Assembly: GCA_016209865.1 (NCBI GenBank) | Contig: JACQVL010000156.1 | Span: 1 to 20,661, forward strand | DNA length: 20,661 bases | Reading direction: 5' to 3' | Source of the DNA: Candidatus Latescibacterota bacterium | Lineage (GTDB): Bacteria; JAAXHH01; JACQVL01 | Shown here: positions 14,809-20,661 of the stretch, piece by piece | How the letters are laid out: each line of letters opens with the position of its first letter | Position numbering within the stretch: the stretch's first letter is position 1 | The notes under the pieces: model-generated | Told to the model about the DNA's origin: nothing | What the model saw: only the letters and a program-made list of their open reading frames with translations | Databases searched by the model: none | Position numbers and translations under genes: made by a program

Positions 14809-15207
14809 ATGTACAACCCTGAATTCTGGGAAATTCAGTTAGAACAGGCGACCCTCGAACGATTCCCGAACGAGGCGGGAATCTGGTTTGAGTCCAAAGA
14901 TGACCGGGAGGCCCGGTATTGCCGGGAGGATCAGGTCCAGGGCGTTGTCAGCCGACTCCACACGTTCCTCTCGGAGACGTTGACAGAGAAACAGTGCGAG
15001 ATCGTCCTCCTCTACTTCCTCCACCGGAAGACTCAACAGGAGATCGCGCAGATGCTGGGCATCTCCAGGCGGGTGGTCAGTCAGCATCTGTTCGGGATCT
15101 GCCGGAACGGAAAGCACATCGGCGGAGCGGTCAGTAAGATTCGGAAGATCTGCCAGCGGCAAGGGATCGAGATGGATGTCGTCCGGTATCGTGCCGCTCA
15201 GTATTAG
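14809..15207 (+). CDS. small sigma-70 region 4-like helix-turn-helix protein
   Basis: The 132-residue protein carries a region-4-like helix-turn-helix: LTEKQCEIVLLYFLHRKTQQEIAQMLGISRRVVSQHLFG (given here as residues about 57-95 with key parts LTEKQ, QQEIAQMLGIS and RRVVSQHLFG). This matches the DNA-binding part of sigma factors and related phage or regulator proteins. No region 2 is present, so it cannot be a complete sigma factor. The N-terminal 55 residues (YNPEFWEIQLEQ, FPNEAGIWFESKDDREARY) are acidic and unassigned. GGAGG lies 12 bases before the ATG, a rather long spacing. A promoter and terminator-like leader upstream suggest regulation of its own. It could be an anti-sigma target, a specialised regulator or a domesticated element protein. 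Confidence 0.7.
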   Translation: MYNPEFWEIQLEQATLERFPNEAGIWFESKDDREARYCREDQVQGVVSRLHTFLSETLTEKQCEIVLLYFLHRKTQQEIAQMLGISRRVVSQHLFGICRNGKHIGGAVSKIRKICQRQGIEMDVVRYRAAQY

Positions 15208-15229
15208 GGGTCAGTGGCCAGTGGTCAGG
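15208..15229 (+). repeat. degenerate heptamer repeat (GGTCAGT units)
   Basis: Starting right after the TAG of the sigma-like gene are three 7-base units (GGTCAGT, GGCCAGT, GGTCAGG). They share the 7-bp period and GTCA core of the GTGACGA elements read on the other strand, but match them poorly. It is probably a relative or an independent heptamer array, again exactly at a gene border. Confidence 0.55.
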
Positions 15230-15252
15230 AAAGACCAGGATAGGCGTCTATC

Positions 15253-16011
15253 ATGACCATCGAACCCAGAGTTGGCGCTTCCCGGCTCTCGCCTCCGGCG
15301 GACCTCTCGTTGTCGCCCGGCGAGGTGCATGTCTGGCGGGCTTCTCTGGATGTCTCGGCGTCGCGCATCCAGAGCCTGCTTCGCACCGTCAGCGCGGACG
15401 AACGGGCCAGGGCTGAGCGGTCTCGTGTGCAGGAAGACCGGGATCGTTTCATCGTCGGCCGCGGGGTGTTGAGGGGACTCCTCGCCCGGTATCTGGACAT
15501 CCAGCCGGATCAGGTGTGCTTGTCTTCCACGTTGTATGGGAAACCTATCCTGACCGGGACACACGGTGGAGCTCGCCTCCGCTTCAGTGTGTCTCACTCC
15601 CATCGACTGGCCCTGTATGCGGTCAGCCGTGACCGCGAGGTGGGCATCGACCTCGAATACAGGCGTCCAGGCCGGGACGAGACGCTGATGGCCATCGCTG
15701 AGCAATTCTTCTCGTCGCGAGAGGTCAAGGCGCTCCGCAGGCTCCCGGTGTCTGGCAGGGCTGAGGGGTTTTACGCCTGCTGGACGCGCAAGGAGGCGTA
15801 TCTCAAGGCGAAGGGCCGGGGGCTGTCGCTCCCGCTCGACCAGTTCGTCGTGTCGGTCACTCCGGGATGCGCGGCGTTGTTGCACACGGCCTGGTCTCCT
15901 GACGAGGCCGCTCGTTGGTCGCTCTCCGACCTCGACCCTGGCCCCGGTTATGCGGCTGCGCTGGCGGTTGAAGGGGAGTGCCAGTGTGTGCAATGGCAGT
16001 GGCCCGATTGA
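15253..16011 (+). CDS. 4'-phosphopantetheinyl transferase (Sfp type)
   Basis: The 252-residue protein carries the Sfp signature. RFIVGRGVLRGLLARYL and LRFSVSHSHRLALYAVS lead to the metal-binding GIDLEY (Asp133, Glu135) and then FYACWTRKEAYLKAKGRG (Trp177, Lys180, Glu181, Lys185). It transfers phosphopantetheine from coenzyme A to a carrier-protein serine, activating fatty-acid, polyketide or nonribosomal-peptide carriers in the cytoplasm. The length fits the two-domain Sfp type, not the small AcpS type. No carrier protein or synthase is in the window, so its partner is elsewhere. AGGA 12 bases before the ATG is a weak ribosome site. The gene end runs into repeat debris (16013-16078). Confidence 0.9.
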   Translation: MTIEPRVGASRLSPPADLSLSPGEVHVWRASLDVSASRIQSLLRTVSADERARAERSRVQEDRDRFIVGRGVLRGLLARYLDIQPDQVCLSSTLYGKPILTGTHGGARLRFSVSHSHRLALYAVSRDREVGIDLEYRRPGRDETLMAIAEQFFSSREVKALRRLPVSGRAEGFYACWTRKEAYLKAKGRGLSLPLDQFVVSVTPGCAALLHTAWSPDEAARWSLSDLDPGPGYAAALAVEGECQCVQWQWPD

Positions 16012-16012
16012 G

Positions 16013-16078
16013 AACCGCAAAGAGCGCAGAGGGCGCAAAGAGTATTTCGGGATTGGGGGTTCGGGATTCAGGGGTTCG
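16013..16078. repeat. low-complexity repeat debris after the phosphopantetheinyl transferase
   Basis: Two short-period blocks follow the stop. At 16013-16042 units like CGCAAAGAG and CGCAGAGGG alternate. At 16048-16078 GGGATT/GGGGTTC units alternate (CGGGATTGGGGGTTCGGGATTCAGGGG is split here as CGGGATT, GGGGGTTC, GGGATTCA, GGGG). They are the same kind of degenerate border repeat as at 2321-2360. No coding potential is assigned. Confidence 0.6.
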
Positions 16079-16112
16079 TGAAGAACAGAAAGTAATGAAA
16101 AAGGGCACAAAC

Positions 16113-16135
16113 AAAAAAACCGAGAACACTCTCGG
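16113..16135 (-). terminator. rho-independent terminator
   Basis: On the minus strand CCGAGA (plus 16130-16135) pairs perfectly with TCTCGG (plus 16120-16125) across a 4-base loop and is followed by seven T (plus 16113-16119). It is the clearest terminator in the window and closes the transcription unit started at 16500-16528. Confidence 0.85.
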
Positions 16136-16166
16136 CTATCAAAACAGGAAAAGGGAGAAAACGAGT

Positions 16167-16215
16167 ACGGCCGCGATGGTGAGCAACCCGTAAGCTGACT
16201 CACCATCCCGGCCGT
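16167..16215 (-). other. very stable long hairpin inside the candidate RNA
   Basis: ACGGCCG (16167-16173) pairs with CGGCCGT (16209-16215). After a single mismatch (16174/16208), GATGGTGAG (16175-16183) pairs with CTCACCATC (16199-16207). All 16 pairs are Watson-Crick; the loop is 15 bases. It lies between the 16218-16279 arm and the terminator. Confidence 0.85.
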
Positions 16216-16499
16216 TGCCAATCAACGAGCATGTCGCCTCCAGAGTAACAAGCCCGGTGGAGTCATGCTACCTCCTTGGTAAGAGTCTCTGCGGCCCGCC
16301 ACTCACGTCCGTGGTCCCACCGTCACTCTGACCGTCAGCCCGCGGCCCATCCAGGCGTGCTGAGCAGCTATTCCGGAGCCGGGTCGTGCGCTCATCGGAA
16401 CCCATCGTTTGCCCGATGTCCGGCAAGCCTTGGGTCAAACTCCGGACCGTTTCGGACGGCTGCCGCTCCTCTGTGTTACGAGGTCGCTTTCCACTCTTT

Positions 16500-16528
16500 A
16501 ATATAGGTCATGACCGGCAAAATTTCAA
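16500..16528 (-). promoter_or_regulatory. strong sigma70-like promoter with AT-rich upstream tract
   Basis: On the minus strand TTGAAA (plus 16523-16528) is followed after exactly 17 bases by TATATT (plus 16500-16505); each box matches consensus at 5 of 6 bases. Upstream (plus 16529-16556) is an A/T-rich tract with runs of A and T resembling an UP element, striking in this GC-rich DNA. Initiation is expected near 16493. Confidence 0.75.
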
Positions 16529-16556
16529 GAGGATTTTTACGTTTTTTTCGAAAAAT

Positions 16557-17657
16557 TTACCCCTCGTCCAGGGGCAGGTCGACCGTCTCTCTCCGCTGGA
16601 TCGAACGGTGCGAGGCCAGACAGAGTTCGAGCGCGTGATGGCCGTCCCATCCGGTGACCAGCGGACGTTCCGCCCCACGGATGGCCTGCAGGAAGTTTTC
16701 GATCTCTCCCATGTACCCGCCGAATTCTTCATCGAAGATAAGGGTGTTGGGGATGACCGGACGCCACGACTTGGCCGGGCCTTCTTCGCTGTCGTAGAGG
16801 ATCAACTCGAACTGGTCTTCGACAGCCAGCCAGCCGTTGTTCCCGTAGATCTCGACCCGTTCCCAGGGTTTGAGGCTCAGGGCGGTCGATGTCGTGTAGA
16901 GCGTCCCGATCGCACTGGAGGTGAACTCAAACGTGATGATCGCGTTGTCGATCGGATACCCGGTCCGGTTGCGCTGATAGTGGTTCACCCCGACGGCATG
17001 GACGGACCGGACGTTCCCCATGAAGAAGCGGGTCAGGTCGAACAGGTGGACTGTGCCCGACTCGAAGAGGTCGACGTCGTCGTAACCGAGGTTGAACTTG
17101 CCACAGAACATCGCCGGGTTGGCGACCGGGCCTTCGTCGACGAAGCGTTTCGCGCGGCGGTAGGGCGGGCTGTAGCGCTTGTTCGAGACGGTCATGAGCA
17201 CCAGACCCCGCTCGTCTGCCAATCGGCAGAGCCGTTGGGAATCGCGCAACGACCGGCACAGCGGTTTTTCGACCATGACGGGCAACCCGGCCTCGAGACA
17301 CGCGATGCCGTGCTCCGCGTGCAGGCCATCCGGGCTTGTGACCAGGACGCCGTCCAGCGTCTCCTGGCTGAGCATCGCCGCAGAATCCCCGTACCACCGG
17401 CAGCCGTAGGTCTGCTCGAGGCGCCGGCCGGTGCGCTCGTCCAGGCTGGAGATCGCCGCCAGGTCGACTGGCTCCCAGATCGTCTTCAGCCGCATGATCG
17501 CCGGGATGTGTTTCGACTGGGCGACCCCACCGGCCCCGATGAGGCCGAGACGAATCCGTTTGCGTGAGGCGCGCTCGTCATCGTACCCCACGCCGTACAC
17601 GTCGCTCTGGTCGAACATTTTGTTGAGGGGAGAATGGGCGTAGGTGTCGTCGAGCAT
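16557..17657 (-). CDS. Gfo/Idh/MocA-family oxidoreductase
   Basis: The 366-residue protein begins with a 33-residue extension and then the Rossmann strand RLGLIGAGGVAQSKHIPAI (about residues 35-53). The NAD(P)-site strand VLVTSPDGLHAEH and the signature VEKPLCRSL follow, with the catalytic Lys in EKP. The C-terminal alpha/beta domain has GTVHLFDLTRFFMG and NAIITFEFTSSAIGTLYTT, as in myo-inositol 2-dehydrogenase and glucose-fructose oxidoreductase relatives. It would oxidise or reduce a sugar or sugar derivative with NAD(P) in the cytoplasm. GAGGAG upstream of the ATG at 17657 supports the start. It lies 15 bp after the second enolase-family gene, so it is the last member of that operon. Substrate not determined. 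Confidence 0.9.
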   Translation of the reverse strand: MLDDTYAHSPLNKMFDQSDVYGVGYDDERASRKRIRLGLIGAGGVAQSKHIPAIMRLKTIWEPVDLAAISSLDERTGRRLEQTYGCRWYGDSAAMLSQETLDGVLVTSPDGLHAEHGIACLEAGLPVMVEKPLCRSLRDSQRLCRLADERGLVLMTVSNKRYSPPYRRAKRFVDEGPVANPAMFCGKFNLGYDDVDLFESGTVHLFDLTRFFMGNVRSVHAVGVNHYQRNRTGYPIDNAIITFEFTSSAIGTLYTTSTALSLKPWERVEIYGNNGWLAVEDQFELILYDSEEGPAKSWRPVIPNTLIFDEEFGGYMGEIENFLQAIRGAERPLVTGWDGHHALELCLASHRSIQRRETVDLPLDEG

Positions 17658-17672
17658 GTGGAGCTCCTCTCC

Positions 17673-18827
17673 TCAACGATTCTGCGTAAAGTCCCGCAAC
17701 CACCGCTGATCCCATAACGACGGGAAACTGTTCTTCTTATACGGATGCTCAGCACAGACCTCGGTATCGAGTTCGAGTCCCAACCCAGGCTTCTCCGGCA
17801 GGAGAAATTCCCCATGACGAATCGGACTCCAGCCGCACACCAGGTCGTTGCGCCAGGGGACGTCATACTCGGCAAAGTTTTCCTGGATGATCACGTTGGG
17901 GGTTGACCAATCGACATGTAGGGCGGCACAGAGCGCGACCGGGCCGATCGAGCAGTGGGGAGACACGTTCATGTCCTGCGTCCCGGCCATCCCCGCGATC
18001 TTCTTCGTCATCAACAGTCCGCCGCAATGGGCGGGGTCCATCTGCACGATGTCCGCGGCGCGCAGGACGGTCAGCCGGTAGAAATCCTGCAACGTGTACA
18101 ACCGCTCGCCCGCGGCGATGGGGAACGGCAGGGCGGCTTTGACCTCCTTCAGCAGTTCCAGGCTGTTGGGGGTGACCGGCTCCTCGTACCAGGCAGGACG
18201 GTACGGTTCGAGACGCCGCCCGATCTCGATCGCGCATCCAGCCGACAGACGGCCATGCACTTCGATCATCAGGTCGATGTCCGGACCTGCCGCATCGCGG
18301 ACGGCCGCGACGAGTCGTTCGGTGTCCGACATCTCCGCCCGGCTCATCTCCTTCCATGCCGTCCCGAACGGGTCGAACTTCAGCCCCCGGTACCCGCGCG
18401 CCACCGCCTCGCGCGCCCGGTCAGCATACTCCTGAGGCGTCCGCGCCCCTCCGTACCAGCCGTTGGCGTACGCGAACAGCCGGTCGTGGCAGCGGCCGCC
18501 CAACAGCCGGTAGACCGGCTGCCCGCACGCTTTCCCGATCAGGTCCCAGCACGCGATCTCCACCCCGCTGATGGCGGTCATCACCGTCGATCCGCCCTGG
18601 TACTGATCCCGGATGAGGCCGCCGATGACCGCTTCGACATCGAACGGGTCGATCCCCATGACCCGATCCTCCACCCATTCGTGGATGATCGTCTGGACGG
18701 TCTGCTCCTGCCACTCTAACGACGCTTCCCCGAGCCCGGTCAACCCCGTGTCGGTCGTCAGCCGGATGAACAGGTAGTTCCGCAGTCCTGCGTTGGTGAG
18801 GAACGTTTCGAGACGGGTGATGTTCAT
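17673..18827 (-). CDS. enolase-superfamily sugar-acid dehydratase (galactonate dehydratase-like), second copy
   Basis: From the ATG at 18827 (with AGAGGG upstream) the product is 384 residues; the frame stays open to 18854. The N-terminal capping domain (MNITRLETFLTN, TDTGLTGLGEASLEW) precedes the barrel. Barrel segments are WDLIGKACGQPVYRLLGG, GLKFDPFG, MIEVHGR (Glu189 metal ligand, His191 candidate base), WYEEP (Glu215/216), AAGERLY (Glu241) and SPHCSIGP (second His). The ligand-x-His pattern is that of galactonate dehydratase and relatives, with Glu for the usual Asp. It should remove water from an aldonic or aldaric acid. It lies 10 bp after the related upstream gene and 15 bp before the oxidoreductase. 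Confidence 0.87.
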   Translation of the reverse strand: MNITRLETFLTNAGLRNYLFIRLTTDTGLTGLGEASLEWQEQTVQTIIHEWVEDRVMGIDPFDVEAVIGGLIRDQYQGGSTVMTAISGVEIACWDLIGKACGQPVYRLLGGRCHDRLFAYANGWYGGARTPQEYADRAREAVARGYRGLKFDPFGTAWKEMSRAEMSDTERLVAAVRDAAGPDIDLMIEVHGRLSAGCAIEIGRRLEPYRPAWYEEPVTPNSLELLKEVKAALPFPIAAGERLYTLQDFYRLTVLRAADIVQMDPAHCGGLLMTKKIAGMAGTQDMNVSPHCSIGPVALCAALHVDWSTPNVIIQENFAEYDVPWRNDLVCGWSPIRHGEFLLPEKPGLGLELDTEVCAEHPYKKNSFPSLWDQRWLRDFTQNR

Positions 18828-18837
18828 CGTGATCCCT

Positions 18838-20025
18838 CTACTGTGTCGACACACGCCGCGTCACATCAGACCTCGCCAGCACATCGGGCCGTAATCGCAC
18901 CCCCAGGCCGGGACCGAAGTCGAGCCATGCCTGGCCGTCACGGATGGGCACGGGGGTGGTGACCAGGTCGAGGTAATACCCCTGGTAGAACCCCCGGACG
19001 ACCTCCATGATCATCGCGTTCGGGGCGGCGGCGCAGAGATGCAGGCACGCGAAGACGTTCACCGGCCCGGTGCAGTCGTGGGGCGCGAAGGGGAGATGGT
19101 AGGTATCGGCTAAGGCGACGATCTTCTGGGCTTCCGTCAGGCCGCCCGTCCAGATGAGGTCGATCATGATGATGTGGGCGGCCCCTCGCTCGAGCACCTC
19201 ACGGTACGCGTACCGCGTGAACAACCGCTCGCTCACGCACTGAGGCACGCGGGTCTCCCGGACGAGCCGCGCTAAGTCGTCCACGCTGTCCGGCTGGATG
19301 ATGTCCTCCATCCAGATCACATCGTACGGCTCCAGGGCGCGGGCGATCTTGATCGCACAGTTCACGTCCCAGCGCGAATGGCCCTCGATGGCGATGTCCA
19401 TCCGAGACCCGACGGCTTTGCGGACCTCCTGCACCGTCCACAGCCCCTGCTGGAGGTCCTGCGGCGACAGGTGATGGCCGGGGGGGCCGACCGCTGACCA
19501 GCCGGCCGGCCCGGTCAATTGACTGCTCGTGATCTGCGGCGCGAAGCGATCCCACGGCCACACTTTCATCTGTGTGATCCCATCGGCCATCAGGGACTCC
19601 GCCAGCTCTCCGGGCCGCTGCACGAACCCGTCCTGATCGGCATACTTCGGGGTGTTCACGCAGGTGTTGTAGACCCGGATCGTGTCGCGGCATCGTCCGC
19701 CGAGCAGGTTGTAGACCGGCTGGCCGAGGGACTGGCCGAGCAGGTCCCACAACGCGATATCCAGCGCTGACAGGGCGCGCAGTTCCGCGCCCGCGTAGCC
19801 GAAGAAGTTGGCGTAGGAGAACAGATTCTGCCAGTGCCGCTCCCGGTCAAACACCGACTGGCCGAGCAACAGCGGCGCGGCGAAGTCGTGGATGACCGCC
19901 TCAATCGCGCCGGGGATGTAGTACGTCTCGCCCAGACCGACCAGGCCTTCATCGGTGTGGACGTGGACCCAGATCGTATTCGGATGTTCAGGAAGCCGGA
20001 GGGTTTCGATTGTGGTGATGTGCAT
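18838..20025 (-). CDS. enolase-superfamily sugar-acid dehydratase (galactonate dehydratase-like), first copy
   Basis: From the ATG at 20025 the product is 395 residues; the frame is open to 20070, but MHITTIETLRL is the family-like start and GGAGG precedes it at about 11 bases. Capping domain TDEGLVGLGETYYIPG is followed by LDIALWDLLGQSLGQPVYNLLGGRCRD, MKVWPWD, IEGHSRW (Glu214, His216), WMEDI (Glu240), CVSERL (Glu266) and FAPHDCTGPV. The three-glutamate metal site and two histidines are complete, so activity is expected. A long loop rich in Gly and Pro (about residues 160-195) distinguishes it from the second copy. It shares family and active-site plan with the gene at 17673, but the two are too different to be a recent duplication. 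Dehydration of a sugar acid is inferred; the substrate is unknown. Confidence 0.87.
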   Translation of the reverse strand: MHITTIETLRLPEHPNTIWVHVHTDEGLVGLGETYYIPGAIEAVIHDFAAPLLLGQSVFDRERHWQNLFSYANFFGYAGAELRALSALDIALWDLLGQSLGQPVYNLLGGRCRDTIRVYNTCVNTPKYADQDGFVQRPGELAESLMADGITQMKVWPWDRFAPQITSSQLTGPAGWSAVGPPGHHLSPQDLQQGLWTVQEVRKAVGSRMDIAIEGHSRWDVNCAIKIARALEPYDVIWMEDIIQPDSVDDLARLVRETRVPQCVSERLFTRYAYREVLERGAAHIIMIDLIWTGGLTEAQKIVALADTYHLPFAPHDCTGPVNVFACLHLCAAAPNAMIMEVVRGFYQGYYLDLVTTPVPIRDGQAWLDFGPGLGVRLRPDVLARSDVTRRVSTQ

Positions 20026-20076
20026 GGTAGGGGTGTCCTCCAAGTAGGATTCGCCTTTCCTCCGTTTCACCCTTTT

Positions 20077-20661
20077 CTACACACTCAACCGCGACAGGTT
20101 CCACTCTTCCGTCACCGTCTTCAACAGCGTCCGGGTGGCCAGAAAGACGGTCAACAGGCTGGCGACGGAGCCAGCGGAGAGCATCAACGCCCAATCACGG
20201 GCCGGGCCGGTTCCGGCCAGGAAGAACAGCAACGCGATGACCAGGGCGAGGAGATGAAGCGGGAGCAGGAAACGGCTGGCTGATTCATACCCGGCGGCCA
20301 CCGCAACTTTCGGTCCCTTCTGGCCGGCCAGTTCCGACCGGATGTACTCGAAGAGCAGGATATGTGAACCCAGGACGAGGCCGATCCCCAGGCCGCAGCC
20401 GATCAGTCCGGAGAGAGTCAAGAGCGGGTGGATGCCCGCGATCTTCCACAACCGCAGGCACGCGCCGGTCATGACGAGGTCAAACAGGAGCCCGACGACC
20501 GCCACGGCCCCGGCGACCCGGTAGACCACGATCAGGAACAGACCGGCCAGAACGAGCGCCAGACCAGCCGCGTACGCTCCGGGACGGACGGCGGTCGTGT
20601 GGCCCTGGGTCGTCGGGCCGATGGGTTCGGTGTGCACGGTCGCCACGGTCACCGGAAAGAC
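20077..20661 (-). CDS. SecD/SecF-like membrane protein, C-terminal part (5' truncated by window edge)
   Basis: The frame is open to the window edge, so only the last about 194 residues are seen; the GTG at 20652 is probably internal. It shows about five membrane helices in the order of the SecD C-terminal domain: AGLALVLAGLFLIVVYR, VAVVGLLFDLVMTG, then LTLSGLIGCGLGIGLVLGSHILLFEYIRSEL, LALVIALLFFLAGTGP and LSAGSVASLLTVFLATRTLL. The GTG-P and IRSEL landmarks fit SecD. The normally conserved Asp-Ala-Asn in the fourth helix (Asp519 in E. coli SecD) is Gly-Ser-His here, and the later Asp-Ala-Asn is also lost, so this is a divergent paralogue. It may serve export in a modified way or a different transport role. 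The first dehydratase gene starts 51 bp downstream. Confidence 0.75.
   Translation of the reverse strand, partial: VFPVTVATVHTEPIGPTTQGHTTAVRPGAYAAGLALVLAGLFLIVVYRVAGAVAVVGLLFDLVMTGACLRLWKIAGIHPLLTLSGLIGCGLGIGLVLGSHILLFEYIRSELAGQKGPKVAVAAGYESASRFLLPLHLLALVIALLFFLAGTGPARDWALMLSAGSVASLLTVFLATRTLLKTVTEEWNLSRLSV

Larger units (their letters stand above)
16113..16493 (-). ncRNA. candidate independent structured RNA, about 380 nt, family unknown
   Basis: A strong promoter (16500-16528) and a rho-independent terminator (16113-16135) frame about 380 nt with no normal-sized gene. The sequence folds well: CTCCGGA/TCCGGAG closes 16372-16446, within which TGGGTC/AACCCA and GGCAA/TTGCC form a nested hairpin (16399-16436). 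A three-helix arm spans 16218-16279 (CCAA/TTGG, AGCATG/CATGCT, CTCCA/TGGAG). A very stable hairpin spans 16167-16215 (7 bp, one mismatch, 9 bp, 15-base loop). Size is like RNase P RNA or tmRNA, but none of their hallmark segments was found, nor those of 6S, SRP or common riboswitches. Two tiny ORFs with Shine-Dalgarno-like sequences lie inside, so a short coding mRNA remains possible. Confidence 0.55.

Noticed and set aside
15211-16221. 336-codon minus-strand open frame
   Set aside because: It is antisense to the phosphopantetheinyl transferase and passes through the terminator and repeat debris; no domain is seen.
16113-16493. RNase P RNA, tmRNA, 6S or SRP RNA identity for the candidate RNA
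   Set aside because: Size fits the first two, but the conserved GAGGAAAGTC/ACAGAA segments of RNase P, a tRNA-like end for tmRNA, and the SRP apical motif were not found by eye.
16386-17567. 393-codon plus-strand open frame
   Set aside because: It is antisense to the Gfo/Idh/MocA gene and runs back over the promoter of the candidate RNA; its translation shows no motif.

Overview
The window is a GC-rich, gene-dense piece of a bacterial chromosome. Shine-Dalgarno sequences are clear, starts are ATG, GTG or TTG, and sigma70-like promoters sit in AT-rich islands. There is no rRNA, tRNA, transposase or phage gene. The gene mix (sulfatase-fold hydrolase, FGE-like domain, paired enolase-superfamily dehydratases, Gfo/Idh/MocA oxidoreductase, BNR propeller, divergent SecD) and the short-repeat debris at gene borders resemble uncultivated Poribacteria- or Planctomycetota-like bacteria. 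That placement is a low-confidence inference because no marker gene is present.

Region 1 (about 1-11989, mostly + strand) looks like a glycan, lipid or cell-envelope biosynthesis block. It holds the C-terminal part of a B12-type radical SAM enzyme, two SAM methyltransferases (one with a zinc-ribbon head), a GT39-like membrane glycosyltransferase, an amidohydrolase and a GT2 polyprenol-phosphate sugar synthase-like protein. After one minus-strand gene (an exported heme c-motif/FGE-like fusion) come an SGNH hydrolase, a NodB polysaccharide deacetylase, a FemAB/GNAT protein and a SPASM radical SAM enzyme. Several neighbours overlap by 1-4 nt, as in an operon.

Region 2 (11991-14377, - strand) is a two-gene unit: a sulfatase-superfamily hydrolase with Thr where the formylglycine Cys should be, then a BNR/Asp-box propeller. 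A promoter is visible at 14490-14517.

Region 3 (14378-16011, + strand) has a hairpin-rich leader with a promoter and a terminator-like hairpin, a small sigma-region-4-like protein, and an Sfp-type phosphopantetheinyl transferase.

Region 4 (16012-16556) has no protein gene of normal size. On the minus strand it carries a strong promoter, about 380 nt of strongly foldable sequence and a classic rho-independent terminator. This is a probable independent structured RNA of unknown family and the most interesting item here.

Region 5 (16557-20661, - strand) is an apparent operon: a SecD-like C-terminal fragment running off the window, two galactonate-dehydratase-like enolase-superfamily enzymes, and a Gfo/Idh/MocA oxidoreductase, suggesting sugar-acid catabolism.

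A family of heptamer-based repeats (GTGACGA units) occurs four times, each at a gene border, where it supplies start codons, stop codons, Shine-Dalgarno flanks or terminal residues.
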